A stretch of 64,000 bases of DNA, taken from NCBI GenBank assembly GCA_900696495.1, contig CAADGI010000017.1:60121-124120 (forward strand), given 5' to 3'. A program made the position numbers and the translations under genes. The notes under the pieces were generated by a model. That model did no database searches, was not told where the DNA came from, and saw only the letters and a list, made by a program, of their open reading frames with translations. This DNA is from an uncultured Alphaproteobacteria bacterium. Its GTDB lineage: Bacteria > Pseudomonadota > Alphaproteobacteria > Micavibrionales > Micavibrionaceae. Positions 1 to 8,791 of this stretch are shown one piece after another (position 1 is the first letter of the stretch; the number at the start of each line of letters is the position of its first letter).

Positions 1-2
1 TT

Positions 3-872
3 ATCGGTACGTCACATTCACAAAATTTTTTGCCTTCTTACGTTTCTAAAACCTTCGGTGGTCATGGCACGTTGCAGCTCAGCTTGCCGGGTCCATTGAT
101 GACCGAACAGGCAATCATGCACAGAAAGGCTTCGGAAACAGGGGAAATAAGCCGCGTTATCTGGGACATTCATGACCCCCTCGCGGAAGACAAAGTGCGC
201 CAGCCGAACGATCCGGATATTCTAAGCGCGAGCCCGGGTAAATCCTTCCCGCTTTATCTTTATGATGACAATAATTTAAACGATTATCTTCTGCTGGCCT
301 CGGCGGACATGCCCGCGCGTTTCATCGACCAACTTGTGCGTGGAAAACCGTATGAATCCTATCAATCATGGCATAAAAATGCGAAGAAATTTTTCGGTAA
401 AGGGCGCGAACTGGGTCAGGCCGATACGGCTTTTATAATCAAGAAAATTCCTGACTCACGCCATTACTCATTTCCAAATATCGACGAGATTCTTATGCCC
501 GCCATTGCCGATCACCCTGAACAGGAATTTTTTATCTTCTTCCCGCCTTATTCCAAGCATTTTTATGCTGTCATGACACAGGAGGAATTCAGCCAGCTTA
601 TGGCTATGCGGATAAAGCTGGCGAAGGACATTGAGGAATATCCCAACGCAAAGCTCTTTGCCTTCGACGACTGGGCGGTAACAGAAGACCTGGACAATTA
701 CAAAGATCAGGATGGTCATTACAGCGAAGCAATCAGTAAACAAATCATTGATTCCATGGCTGCCGGGGACGGCAGGCTGCGCGCGTCCAGCGCTCAGGAC
801 AACATCCAAGAGCTGACAAAGGCCGTAAACGCCTATATTGACGGATTTGAGTCCGTGACGGGGAAAGAGTAG
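3..872 (+). CDS. SGNH-hydrolase-like protein of a polysaccharide locus (5' end outside window)
   Basis: The reading frame is open from the first bases, so the true start lies left of the window. The first visible residues read GTSHSQNF, which resembles the nucleophile block (G-T/D-S) of SGNH/GDSL-type proteins. Near the C-terminus a DQDGHYSE stretch (about 703-730) fits the paired D-x-x-H block of that fold. Such proteins are common in alginate, capsule and O-antigen loci, where they modify or present sugar acyl groups. The gene ends 10 bases before a glycosyltransferase on the same strand, which fits a polysaccharide operon. The family call rests only on these two blocks; the substrate is unknown. 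Confidence 0.5.
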   Translation: MGTSHSQNFLPSYVSKTFGGHGTLQLSLPGPLMTEQAIMHRKASETGEISRVIWDIHDPLAEDKVRQPNDPDILSASPGKSFPLYLYDDNNLNDYLLLASADMPARFIDQLVRGKPYESYQSWHKNAKKFFGKGRELGQADTAFIIKKIPDSRHYSFPNIDEILMPAIADHPEQEFFIFFPPYSKHFYAVMTQEEFSQLMAMRIKLAKDIEEYPNAKLFAFDDWAVTEDLDNYKDQDGHYSEAISKQIIDSMAAGDGRLRASSAQDNIQELTKAVNAYIDGFESVTGKE

Positions 873-882
873 AATCGCCTGC

Positions 883-1959
883 ATGACCCATAAACCCGTC
901 ATTGCCTTTATTCTTCCCGATCTTTCCGCCGGCGGTGCGGAAATGGTTCTTATCCGGCTTATGAATGCGCTGCCGCGTGAAAAATATGATCCCGTTCTTG
1001 TCACCGTGCGCAGCGATGGGGTCCTGAAAGATTTTATCGGGCCCGGTATTCCCTTTCACCCGCTTCATGCCTCGCATGTCACGATGGCGCTGCCGAAACT
1101 TTATAAAAAACTGCGTGAAATAAACCCGGCTGTCGTTGTTTCAACGATGGCGCATATGAATTTTGCCACTCTCACTCTTCGCCCGTTTTTTAAAAATACG
1201 AAATTCATCGTGCGGGAATCGACTGTCCCCGATTGCACGCTCGAGGAGCGCGGCGCACTGGGCCCGGTTATCCGCATGCTTTATCCCATGCTTTACAGAC
1301 TCGCTGATAAAATCATCGCACCGGCACAGATCATACTCGAAAAAATGAATTCGCAGCTTAAAATTCCGTCGAAAACCATGGGCATTTTGCCGAACCCGGT
1401 GGATATAAGCACGATCAATATATCCACGCCGCCCGCTGCAAATAATGGCACAATCCGTTTTATTGCCGCAGGCCGTCTGCACCCGGAAAAAGGTTTCGAC
1501 CGCCTGATCAAAGCGCTCAAGGATTACCATGGGACCGCATGGCATTTGACACTTCTGGGCGAAGGCGAGCAACGTGAACAACTTGAGTATATGATCAAGG
1601 CACTGAAATTTGAGGACAAGGTTAGCCTGCCTGGTTTCCGGCGCGAGCCGTGGCAGGAATTCTCGGCAGCGGATTGTTTCTTGCTGCCCTCACGCTGGGA
1701 AGGATTGCCAAACGCCGCACTTGAAGCACTGGCCTGCGGTACGCCTGTAATCGCGATGCGTGATGCCGGGGGAATTGTCGAGATTGCCGCCGAAGCGCCC
1801 CAAGGCGCTGTCACCCTTGCACACACCATGCAGGATTTTCTGAAAGCTATGGAGAAAGTTGCGCCTGCGCAGCAGAAAAAATCACTGATGCCAGAACGCT
1901 ACGAAAAAAATAGGGTCAATGCGGATTTTGAAAAGCTTTTGCAGGAAATGCTGGCTTAA
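883..1959 (+). CDS. Glycosyltransferase family 4 (GT-B fold)
   Basis: A 358-residue cytoplasmic glycosyltransferase. The N-terminal half carries the typical opening DLSAGGAEMV (about residues 13-22), shared by GT4 enzymes that process lipid-linked sugars. The C-terminal half has GRLHPEKGFDRLIKA and the nucleotide-sugar binding EGLPNAALEALACGTPVIA block with its E-x7-E spacing. It probably adds one sugar from a nucleotide donor to a growing surface glycan. It follows the SGNH-like gene closely and its stop overlaps the convergent epimerase stop by 4 bp. Donor and acceptor cannot be read from the sequence. Confidence 0.88.
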   Translation: MTHKPVIAFILPDLSAGGAEMVLIRLMNALPREKYDPVLVTVRSDGVLKDFIGPGIPFHPLHASHVTMALPKLYKKLREINPAVVVSTMAHMNFATLTLRPFFKNTKFIVRESTVPDCTLEERGALGPVIRMLYPMLYRLADKIIAPAQIILEKMNSQLKIPSKTMGILPNPVDISTINISTPPAANNGTIRFIAAGRLHPEKGFDRLIKALKDYHGTAWHLTLLGEGEQREQLEYMIKALKFEDKVSLPGFRREPWQEFSAADCFLLPSRWEGLPNAALEALACGTPVIAMRDAGGIVEIAAEAPQGAVTLAHTMQDFLKAMEKVAPAQQKKSLMPERYEKNRVNADFEKLLQEMLA

Positions 1960-2936
1960 ACTTTGTAGTAATCCTTGTACCACGCGATGAAACGCGGCAC
2001 GCCCTCGGTGATGGGTGTTTTGGGCCGGAAGCCGCTAACAGCCGTGGTTTCGGAGACATCGGCGTAGGTTTCCTTGACGTCGCCCGCCTGCATATCCTGC
2101 ATGTCCATTTCGGCTTTTTTGCCGATTTCTTTTTCTATGATGCGGATAAAGTCCATGAGATTTTCACTGCGAGTGTTGCCTATATTCAGAATTCGATGCG
2201 GCACCGAATCTTTGGCCGGCGGATTATCCAGCGTCGCGAGAACGCCATCGACAATATCATCGACATAGGTGAAGTCGCGTTTCATGTTGCCGCTGTTGAA
2301 GACCGGAACTTTTTTTCCTTCCGAAATCGCCTTCGTGAAAATGAAAAGCGCCATGTCAGGACGCCCCCACGGGCCATAGACGGTAAAAAATCTCAGGCCA
2401 GTTTGCGGAATTCCATACAAATTGGAATAGGCTTGGCTCATCAACTCATCGCTCCGCTTTGTCGCGGCGTACAGAGATACCGGGTTATCGACCGGGTCCT
2501 TGACCGAAAAAGGGAGTTTCGTATTGCCGCCGTAAACCGAGGAGGAACTTGCATAAACGAGGTGCGTAAAGCCTTGCGTATGACGGCACATTTCAAGAAC
2601 CGTCAAATGACCCATGCAATTGCTGGTGATGTAGGCATAAGGATTTTGCAGCGAATAGCGCACGCCCGCCTGCGCCGCGAGATGCACGACGCGCTTGAAT
2701 GATCCATGCCTGCTCCACAGCGCTTCCATGCCCGCCTTGTCGGCAATGTCCTGTTTGACGAATGTGAAACCGGTGAAATTCGCGAGTTGCTCGAGGCGCC
2801 CCTCTTTCAGGGAAACATCGTAATAATCATTCAGATTGTCGATGCCGACGACCTTCTCGCCGCGCTGCAGAAGACGCAGCGTTGTGTGAAATCCGATAAA
2901 TCCTGCAGCGCCTGTGACAAGAACGGGATCGCTCAT
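1956..2936 (-). CDS. NAD-dependent epimerase, probably UDP-glucuronate 4-epimerase
   Basis: A 326-residue extended short-chain dehydrogenase. The Rossmann motif GAAGFIG sits at about residues 9-15 and the catalytic YxxxK is YAATK (about residues 157-161), preceded by the serine-rich SSSSVYG strand. The segment GIDNLNDYYDVSLKEGRL and the later RFFTVYGPWGRPDMALF are characteristic of UDP-glucuronate 4-epimerases (LpsL type), which make UDP-galacturonate. It lies 6 bp downstream of a UDP-sugar dehydrogenase in the same direction, so the pair probably supplies acidic nucleotide sugars for the neighbouring glycosyltransferase. A UDP-GlcNAc(A) epimerase is the main alternative. Confidence 0.82.
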   Translation of the reverse strand: MSDPVLVTGAAGFIGFHTTLRLLQRGEKVVGIDNLNDYYDVSLKEGRLEQLANFTGFTFVKQDIADKAGMEALWSRHGSFKRVVHLAAQAGVRYSLQNPYAYITSNCMGHLTVLEMCRHTQGFTHLVYASSSSVYGGNTKLPFSVKDPVDNPVSLYAATKRSDELMSQAYSNLYGIPQTGLRFFTVYGPWGRPDMALFIFTKAISEGKKVPVFNSGNMKRDFTYVDDIVDGVLATLDNPPAKDSVPHRILNIGNTRSENLMDFIRIIEKEIGKKAEMDMQDMQAGDVKETYADVSETTAVSGFRPKTPITEGVPRFIAWYKDYYKV

Positions 2937-2942
2937 GTGCCC

Positions 2943-4220
2943 CTACAAAGTCTGATAATCAGTGCCCGCGGAGAATTTATGATCGCGCCACGCGCCCTTC
3001 AGATCATAAATAAATCCATCAGGTTTTAACAACGCCTCCAGAGTTTGAGGCTTCAATATCTTGTACTCATTGTGCGAAACAGCAAGCGCAATACCATCAT
3101 AATCGCCTTTAACGGGCAAATCGCCGACCAGCTTCATGCCGTATTCATGCTCGACATCCTCAGGGCGCGCATGCGGATCATGAATATCGACATTGTGGCC
3201 AAGTTCTTGCAAACGCTTGATGATATCGACGACTTTCGTATTCCTGATGTCGTTGATGTTTTCCTTGAATGTGAAACCGAGCAGGAGCACGCGGCCCTTA
3301 TCCTCGATTTTCGCCGCGATCTGGTCGGCGACAAACAGACCCATGCGGTCATTGATCTTGCGGCCTGCGAGAATGATTTCGGGATGATGACCGATATTCA
3401 TGGCGCAATGCGCGAGATAATACGGGTCGACGCCGATGCAATGCCCGCCGACGAGCCCGGGCGTGAAGGGCAGAAAATTCCACTTCGTCCCTGCGGCTTG
3501 CAGTACGTCATAAGTGGAAAGACCGAGCTTGCTCAGCACCATGGTGATTTCATTAATGAAGGCGACATTGATATCGCGCTGCGCGTTTTCAATAGCCTTT
3601 GCGGCCTCGGCGGTGCGAATATCCCGCGCCTTGAAAATATTGTTGTTATTGATCGTGCCGTAAAGATTCGCAAGAAAATCGGCAACCTCCGGCGTCTGAC
3701 CCGCGACGACCTTCGTGATTTTCTGCACCGTGTGCTCCGCGTCACCCGGATTGATACGCTCCGGCGAATAGCCGAGGAAGAAATCAACGCCGCATTTCAG
3801 GCCGCTGCCTTCTTCCAAAATCGGACCGCACACATCCTCGGTCACGCCCGGATAGACGGTGCTTTCATAAACGACGATGTCGTCTTTTTTCAGATGACTC
3901 GCGACGGTGCGCGAAGCGGACTCGACGGCGTTCAGATCGGGATTGTTGGACTCATCCAGCGGCGTCGGCACGGTGACGATATAAACATTGCACGCTTCGA
4001 GATCGCCCGGATAGCTGGTGAATTTGCAGGTGGTCGCCTTGAGATCAGCGTCCTTGATCTCGCGGTTGGAATCCTGCCCGTTTTTGAGTTCCCTGACCCG
4101 GCGTTCAAAGACATCAAAACCCGTGACCTTCATATGCCGGGCCAGCATCAAAGCCAGCGGCATGCCCACATAGCCAAGCCCGACGACGCCGATATGGGAT
4201 GTTTTTAAATCGTAAGTCAT
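2943..4220 (-). CDS. UDP-sugar 6-dehydrogenase (TviB/WbpA type)
   Basis: A 425-residue nucleotide sugar dehydrogenase. The NAD-binding motif GLGYVGMPLA is at residues 14-23, and the catalytic cysteine lies in GGHCIGVDPYYL, a variant typical of UDP-HexNAc dehydrogenases rather than the GGSCFPKD of UDP-glucose dehydrogenases. It oxidises the C6 hydroxyl to a carboxylate with two NAD+. The start MTYDLK at 4220 is preferred over the upstream ATG at 4292 because the Rossmann fold begins there and the upstream 24 residues resemble nothing in the family. It forms a pair with the epimerase 6 bp downstream. The exact substrate (UDP-GlcNAc or UDP-GalNAc) is inferred. Confidence 0.85.
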   Translation of the reverse strand: MTYDLKTSHIGVVGLGYVGMPLALMLARHMKVTGFDVFERRVRELKNGQDSNREIKDADLKATTCKFTSYPGDLEACNVYIVTVPTPLDESNNPDLNAVESASRTVASHLKKDDIVVYESTVYPGVTEDVCGPILEEGSGLKCGVDFFLGYSPERINPGDAEHTVQKITKVVAGQTPEVADFLANLYGTINNNNIFKARDIRTAEAAKAIENAQRDINVAFINEITMVLSKLGLSTYDVLQAAGTKWNFLPFTPGLVGGHCIGVDPYYLAHCAMNIGHHPEIILAGRKINDRMGLFVADQIAAKIEDKGRVLLLGFTFKENINDIRNTKVVDIIKRLQELGHNVDIHDPHARPEDVEHEYGMKLVGDLPVKGDYDGIALAVSHNEYKILKPQTLEALLKPDGFIYDLKGAWRDHKFSAGTDYQTL

Positions 4221-4380
4221 TGTTTTAATTAATTTATTTTGCTCAAAAAAGTCTGTGTGGCTTTTTATACAGCGCCGGTCCCTCAAAAACAAATCCTTTA
4301 ATACCGGCGGTTACGGTTGAATCGGCTTAAATTTAATCTGTATAGTCTGCGCAGACACCCCGAATGCAGAACGGAAGCCG

Positions 4381-5103
4381 ATGGACAAGCAGGATTTTGA
4401 GAAATACGCGGACGTAAAACAGTTCAACAGCGACATCAATCCTGTCTGGGAACGCCTGTTCACGAGATTCCTGCAAAGCAGGCAGCAACCGCCGAGCCAG
4501 TTGAAAGCGCTGGATTACGGCTGCGGTGATGGCAAACACCTGCCGCGCTTTGAACATCACGGTCTGCCCCGTGAAAATATTTTTGGAAATGAAGTGTCGG
4601 CCAAGCGCGTGCAACGCTGCCATGACAGCGGCTGGAAGAATGTCGAACACGTCCCTCTCAATAACACTGTGCCCTTTGCCGATAACCAATTCGACGTCGT
4701 TAACCTGATGGAGGTGATCGAGCACATCCCTGCGGCCAAGACGGATTTTTATCTGAAAGACATGCGCAGGATCATGAAAAATGACGGCATTCTATTCGTC
4801 AGCACGCCGAATTATCCCGTCAAGCGTTTCAATGATTTTTTTGAAGTCATCGTGAACCGCAAATGGAAACGCATCTTTGACGATCCGACGCATGTAACAT
4901 TCTACACGCCGCGGTCACTGGAAAACCGGCTGCGCAAACATTTCGATCATGTCGAAATTATCTGTTACAAGAACGGCGTATTCTATCCGCGGATCAATCA
5001 TCCAGCCGCGATGCACAAAATCATCGCAATCGCCAGCCCCTCCCCTATTCCTGCGGTATTACTTGAAGATGAAATCAACGCGCTGCCGCGCAAGGCAGCG
5101 TAA
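4381..5103 (+). CDS. Class I SAM-dependent methyltransferase
   Basis: A 240-residue protein with the SAM-binding motif I DYGCGDG at about residues 44-50, a motif II-like region FDVVNLMEVIEHI (about residues 104-116) and the post-motif FVSTPNYP. This architecture matches Methyltransf_11/23 proteins of capsule and lipopolysaccharide loci, or of ubiquinone and small-molecule methylation. It is divergent from the UDP-sugar dehydrogenase across a 160-base AT-rich gap and is the last gene of the apparent polysaccharide block. The substrate is not evident. Confidence 0.8.
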   Translation: MDKQDFEKYADVKQFNSDINPVWERLFTRFLQSRQQPPSQLKALDYGCGDGKHLPRFEHHGLPRENIFGNEVSAKRVQRCHDSGWKNVEHVPLNNTVPFADNQFDVVNLMEVIEHIPAAKTDFYLKDMRRIMKNDGILFVSTPNYPVKRFNDFFEVIVNRKWKRIFDDPTHVTFYTPRSLENRLRKHFDHVEIICYKNGVFYPRINHPAAMHKIIAIASPSPIPAVLLEDEINALPRKAA

Positions 5104-5109
5104 AATTAT

Positions 5110-5307
5110 TCAGTGCGCAAATCCGCCACTGGCCCACCATTCCAGAAGCAGGCGCTTTTGGCGGATAAGCTCTTCGTAACGGTGGCGCGCATCGGGATCG
5201 GATTCAATATGCGCCCGTACTGATTTTTCCTCTTCCCAGCCCAGTTCATTATCCACCAGGGCCTGGATGTCGAAATCCGTTATCGTCTGCCGGGTAGTTA
5301 TTTTCAT
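5110..5307 (-). CDS. Short anti-sigma-factor-like protein
   Basis: A 65-residue soluble protein. The segment DIQALVDNELGWEEEKSVRAHIESDPDARHRYEEL matches the helical N-terminal module of alphaproteobacterial anti-sigma factors (LVDGEL... DP... pattern), but there are no zinc-binding Cys/His residues and no transmembrane segment. It may bind an ECF sigma factor directly in the cytoplasm. It is divergent from the DUF1328 gene, with a back-to-back EcfG-type promoter pair between them, which would make it part of the regulon it may control. The ECF sigma gene lies 2.8 kb away at 8092-8643. It does not look like NepR. Confidence 0.55.
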   Translation of the reverse strand: MKITTRQTITDFDIQALVDNELGWEEEKSVRAHIESDPDARHRYEELIRQKRLLLEWWASGGFAH

Positions 5308-5350
5308 TATCTATTCCTGAAGCATAAATACGATATGGCCATACATTATT

Positions 5351-5376
5351 AACTATCCTGAACCCGGCGCAGTTCC
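5351..5376 (-). promoter_or_regulatory. EcfG-type promoter for the anti-sigma-like gene
   Basis: On the minus strand GGAAC (5376-5372) is followed after 18 bases by GTT (5353-5351), that is N17 plus AGTT. It lies 44 bases before the start codon at 5307. It is the weaker partner of a divergent pair: the two -35 elements form the inverted repeat AGTTCC-N7-GGAACT. Confidence 0.5.
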
Positions 5377-5383
5377 CGTTTTA

Positions 5384-5408
5384 GGAACTTTTTCATGTTC
5401 GGCGCGTT
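5384..5408 (+). promoter_or_regulatory. EcfG-type promoter for the DUF1328 gene
   Basis: GGAAC (5384-5388), 16 bases, then CGTT (5405-5408): an exact match to the alphaproteobacterial general stress sigma consensus GGAAC-N16/17-CGTT. It lies 35 bases before the ATG at 5443. Confidence 0.75.
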
Positions 5409-5442
5409 GGTTACCCAGAATGTTTTAACAAAGGAGAGCGCC

Positions 5443-5619
5443 ATGCTGCACTGGGCTGTTACATTTCTGGTTATTGCCCTGATTGCCGGTCTTCTGGGAT
5501 TTGGCGGCGTCGCCGCGGTTTCCGTAGAGATGGCTAAAATCTTGTTCTTTATCTTTATCATCCTTTTCCTGATAGCCATGGTCGCGCATGTTGTGCGCGG
5601 CAGAATGCCACCGGCATAG
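5443..5619 (+). CDS. DUF1328 (YtjA-like) small membrane protein
   Basis: A 58-residue protein, almost entirely two hydrophobic helices: WAVTFLVIALIAGLLGFGGV and an ILFFIFIILFLIAMVAHVV segment, ending in RGRMPPA. This is the DUF1328/YtjA family of inner membrane proteins, often stress-induced. The start at ATG 5443 is chosen because AAGGAG (5431-5436) sits 6 bases upstream and the frame upstream lacks family similarity. An EcfG-type promoter precedes it and a clear terminator follows, so it is a single-gene unit. The molecular role of the family is unknown. Confidence 0.88.
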   Translation: MLHWAVTFLVIALIAGLLGFGGVAAVSVEMAKILFFIFIILFLIAMVAHVVRGRMPPA

Positions 5620-5635
5620 AAGGATCAGGATCCTT

Positions 5636-5662
5636 AAAAGGCGCTGTTTCAGCGCCTTTTTT
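5636..5662 (+). terminator. Rho-independent terminator after DUF1328 gene
   Basis: AAAAGGCGCTG-TTT-CAGCGCCTTTTTT: an 11-bp stem with a T-run, 17 bases after the stop codon. Confidence 0.88.
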
Positions 5663-5728
5663 GCGTGTTTTTATTTGCATCGACGGCCTTGATCGGCTTT
5701 TATAAGGACTCCTTAAAGAAAGGCACTC

Positions 5729-8017
5729 GTGAAAACAAAAATAGCCAATATACGCCGCGTTGTCATCGGCATGACACAGGATCGCCAGCTCGTCAGGCGC
5801 GTCCTGGTTATTATGGCACTGGTTTTCACCTGCACGCTTTGGCTTGGTTATATCCTTGTTTCAGGCGACCGCCAGATCCAGCGTACCGATTACTGGATCA
5901 GCCATACGTATAAAACAATCCTGCAGGCGGAAGAGTTTTCAGCCCATGTTGAAGGCATGGTTTCAAGCCAGCGCGCCTATGTCATGACCGGCCAGGAAAA
6001 ATTTTTCGATGAATACAATAACCGCAAAATGGCGATCTCCGAATTTCTTGCCACCGTCAGCGAGCTTGTGAAAGACAACCGCTCCCAGAGCAGCCGTATC
6101 GACGAGTTGCGCCAGCTGTTCCGCGACCTGACAATTCGCCTCGAAGAACGAGCAAAAATGTATAAACCGGTCGGCGTGCCGGAAGGCTTCGTCAATGAAG
6201 TCGACGTCATTACAAACACCAAAAATGACATGCTAAAAATCAATAGCGCGGTTCTTAAAGAAGAACACCAGCTTCTTAATAACCGAATTGCGCTGCTTGA
6301 TGAAAAAAAGAGCGACTATTTTTACACGCTGTGTATCGGCGGAATCCTGACGGCCATGGCCGTTATCGTCTTTAACATCATGCTGTTCCACACGCAGAAC
6401 CGCCGCCATGACGCCGAACAATCGCTGAAGGATACGGAACAGCGCTTTGCCCTCGCCATCCAGGGCACGAATGACGGCATTTTCGACTGGGACATCAAAA
6501 ACGGAAAAGTTTTCTATTCACGGCAGTTTTTCGGCATGCTGGGCCAGGACCGCGAGGCGTTTATAGGCACGATCGAGGATTTCCGCAGCCTGATTCACCC
6601 CGATGATTCAAATAAGGTCTCGCAATATATCGAGCGTTACCTGCGGCATGAATTGTCTGAATATTCCAACAGTTTCCGCATGCGTCATGAAAACGGACGC
6701 TGGGTCTGGGTGAATTCACGCGCCAAGGCGATTTTCAATCGCGACGGAGAACCTATCCGTATGGTCGGCGCCAATATCGACATTACTTACATGAAGGAAT
6801 ATCAGGAAAAGCTCAAAACCGAGAAGCAAATGGCCGAACGCGCCAACCGGGCGAAAAGCGATTTCCTTGCGCATATGAGCCATGAAATCCGCACACCCCT
6901 CACGGCCATCAGCGGCATCGCGGAAATCCTGCAGAAAGACCGCGACAGCCTGAATGAAAAACAAAAGCAACTGGCGAAGACATTATCTTCCAGCACGTCG
7001 ACACTGAAAGATCTCGTCAGCGACATTCTTGATTTCTCCAAGATCGAAAGCGGCGAACTGGAACTGACCAAGGAAAATTTCGGCCTCGACGATGTCTTCC
7101 AGCAGGTCATCAGCATCATGTCGGTCAATGCACGGGGCAAAGGTCTCGGCTTTACTTTCGATTACGGCAACACCAAAAATACGAATTTCTTCGGCGACAA
7201 AACCCGGTTCCGCCAGATCCTGATCAACCTCATCGGCAACGCGGTCAAATTCACCGAAAAAGGCAGCGTCAGCGTCAATGCCAACATCCAGGAACGCGAA
7301 GGGATCAGGTTTCTCGAAGTGGCCGTACAGGACACGGGAATCGGCATCGCCCCTGAAAACCACAGCATCATCTTCGAGCGCTTCAAGCAGGCTGATTCTT
7401 CCGTTTCCCGCCGTTATGGCGGCACAGGTCTTGGCCTGCCCATTTCACGCAATCTGGCGCAAATCATGGGCGGCAGCATTCTGCTCGACAGCGAACAGGG
7501 CAAGGGGTCGGTTTTCACGCTTCTGCTACCCATGCAGGATGTCAGCGCGCCTGCAGGCGCCAGGGATAACGACAACAAAGCCCTCAGTCAGAAGCTGTCG
7601 GACAAGATCAAGACAACCCTCAGCGGTGAAAACCGCATCCTGATGGTCGAGGATTACGAAGGCAATATCGTCGTTATCGGCTATATCCTTGATGAAATCG
7701 GCTGCAGCTATGATGTCGCGCGCACAGGCCTCGAGGCGCTCAATCTCTGGAAAGAGAAGCATTACGACCTGATCCTGATGGACATCCAGATGCCAGAGAT
7801 GGATGGTTTTACCGCCACCACGCAGATTCGCATCATGGAGGGAGAGAAAGACCTCCCGAGGACGCCGATCATCGGCATGACCGCCCATGCGCTTATCGGC
7901 GATAAGGACAAATGCATTGCGGCCGGCATGGACGCTTACCTGCCGAAGCCGATTGTCGAGGTTGATCTCAAGACCGAAATCCTCAAATACCTCGACCGCA
8001 ACCGTAAGGCCGCCTAA
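5729..8017 (+). CDS. CHASE3-PAS hybrid sensor histidine kinase with receiver domain
   Basis: A 762-residue membrane kinase. A first membrane helix (about 26-46) is followed by a helical periplasmic CHASE3-like sensor (about 50-190), a second membrane helix (about 197-217), a PAS domain (about 235-355) with a PAC tail, HisKA with the phospho-acceptor in SHEIRTPL (His385), HATPase_c with DTGIGI and GGTGLGL glycine boxes, and a C-terminal receiver with LILMDIQMPEMDG (Asp685). The start is GTG at 5729 with a purine-rich site AAAGAAAGG before it; an in-frame ATG at 5771 is an alternative. It lies between stress regulon genes and the ECF sigma gene, so a role in stress sensing is possible but not shown. 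Confidence 0.9.
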   Translation: MKTKIANIRRVVIGMTQDRQLVRRVLVIMALVFTCTLWLGYILVSGDRQIQRTDYWISHTYKTILQAEEFSAHVEGMVSSQRAYVMTGQEKFFDEYNNRKMAISEFLATVSELVKDNRSQSSRIDELRQLFRDLTIRLEERAKMYKPVGVPEGFVNEVDVITNTKNDMLKINSAVLKEEHQLLNNRIALLDEKKSDYFYTLCIGGILTAMAVIVFNIMLFHTQNRRHDAEQSLKDTEQRFALAIQGTNDGIFDWDIKNGKVFYSRQFFGMLGQDREAFIGTIEDFRSLIHPDDSNKVSQYIERYLRHELSEYSNSFRMRHENGRWVWVNSRAKAIFNRDGEPIRMVGANIDITYMKEYQEKLKTEKQMAERANRAKSDFLAHMSHEIRTPLTAISGIAEILQKDRDSLNEKQKQLAKTLSSSTSTLKDLVSDILDFSKIESGELELTKENFGLDDVFQQVISIMSVNARGKGLGFTFDYGNTKNTNFFGDKTRFRQILINLIGNAVKFTEKGSVSVNANIQEREGIRFLEVAVQDTGIGIAPENHSIIFERFKQADSSVSRRYGGTGLGLPISRNLAQIMGGSILLDSEQGKGSVFTLLLPMQDVSAPAGARDNDNKALSQKLSDKIKTTLSGENRILMVEDYEGNIVVIGYILDEIGCSYDVARTGLEALNLWKEKHYDLILMDIQMPEMDGFTATTQIRIMEGEKDLPRTPIIGMTAHALIGDKDKCIAAGMDAYLPKPIVEVDLKTEILKYLDRNRKAA

Positions 8018-8040
8018 ACACCTGATAAAATCCGGCAATA

Positions 8041-8071
8041 AAAAAACCCGGCGGGGGAAGCCGGGTTTTTT
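8041..8071 (+). terminator. Terminator between hybrid kinase and sigma factor genes
   Basis: AAAAAACCCGGC-N7-GCCGGGTTTTTT type hairpin between convergent genes. It has A/T runs on both sides and may work in both directions. Confidence 0.85.
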
Positions 8072-8091
8072 GTATGCAGCAGTTGCCGTTA

Positions 8092-8643
8092 TTAAGCGGC
8101 AGCGCGCATATTCTTTTCACTTGCCAGCTGATACGGCGGCGTAAAGCGGCCGGCATCCTTTTTAACAGGTGTATCAAGGATGACCTGAAGGTTTTCGCGG
8201 GCCCGTGCAAGGCGCGAACGAACCGTTCCGACAGGAATATCAAGCGCTTCCGAAACCTCTTCGTAACGCATACCCTTGACGCATACCAGGACGAGAATCT
8301 CCTGGTGATCGGGGGAAAGCTGTTTCATAGCGTCCTTGACCTTGGACAGGGCCAGCTTCACTTCCTGGGATCCATCCACGCTTTGACGCTCCAGGTAGGT
8401 TTCCGGGTCATATTGCGTTTCAAACTTGGTCCGGCGACGGTATTCCGACACAAACAGGTTAAACATGATCTTCGATGTCCACTTGAAAAGATCCGTATCC
8501 TTTTGGAACAGATGCTTTTTTTCCAGAGCGCGGAGAACCGTAGATTGCAGGAGGTCTTCCGCGTCGCTGGGGTTGCCGGTCAGCCGGAAAGCAAACTTCC
8601 GGAGATTTTTCATCTCTGTAACGAGAGCGGTTTGTTCAAACAT
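8092..8643 (-). CDS. ECF RNA polymerase sigma factor, EcfG-like
   Basis: A 183-residue group 4 sigma factor. Region 2 includes GNPSDAEDLLQSTVLRALEK and the -10 recognition helix around DLFKWTSKIMFNLFVSEYRRR. Region 4 contains LSPDHQEILVLVCVKGM, then the -35 reading helix IPVGTVRSRLARAREN. There is no extra C-terminal domain. Its similarity to EcfG (general stress) sigma factors and the many GGAAC-N16/17-CGTT promoters nearby suggest it drives the island around it. NepR and PhyR, the usual partners, are not in this window; the 65-residue anti-sigma-like protein at 5110-5307 is a candidate partner. Its own upstream region shows no convincing GGAAC box. Confidence 0.85.
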   Translation of the reverse strand: MFEQTALVTEMKNLRKFAFRLTGNPSDAEDLLQSTVLRALEKKHLFQKDTDLFKWTSKIMFNLFVSEYRRRTKFETQYDPETYLERQSVDGSQEVKLALSKVKDAMKQLSPDHQEILVLVCVKGMRYEEVSEALDIPVGTVRSRLARARENLQVILDTPVKKDAGRFTPPYQLASEKNMRAAA

Positions 8644-8791
8644 GACAGGTTTCCTTTTTCTCAGTTTTGGTTAATCTTTCTAAAGCGTACCTCCTGGCTG
8701 TAACGACTGTTTGTCCCGCTTGTATTAAAGCGGAAAAAGTTTGTTTCTTTTTTGTAAATAAGAATATATAGTCATTTCAACTTCTTAAGAT

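Noticed and set aside
3045..4208. 387-codon plus-strand open frame
   Set aside because: It is antisense to the UDP-sugar dehydrogenase gene, whose motifs are complete; the translation matches no family.
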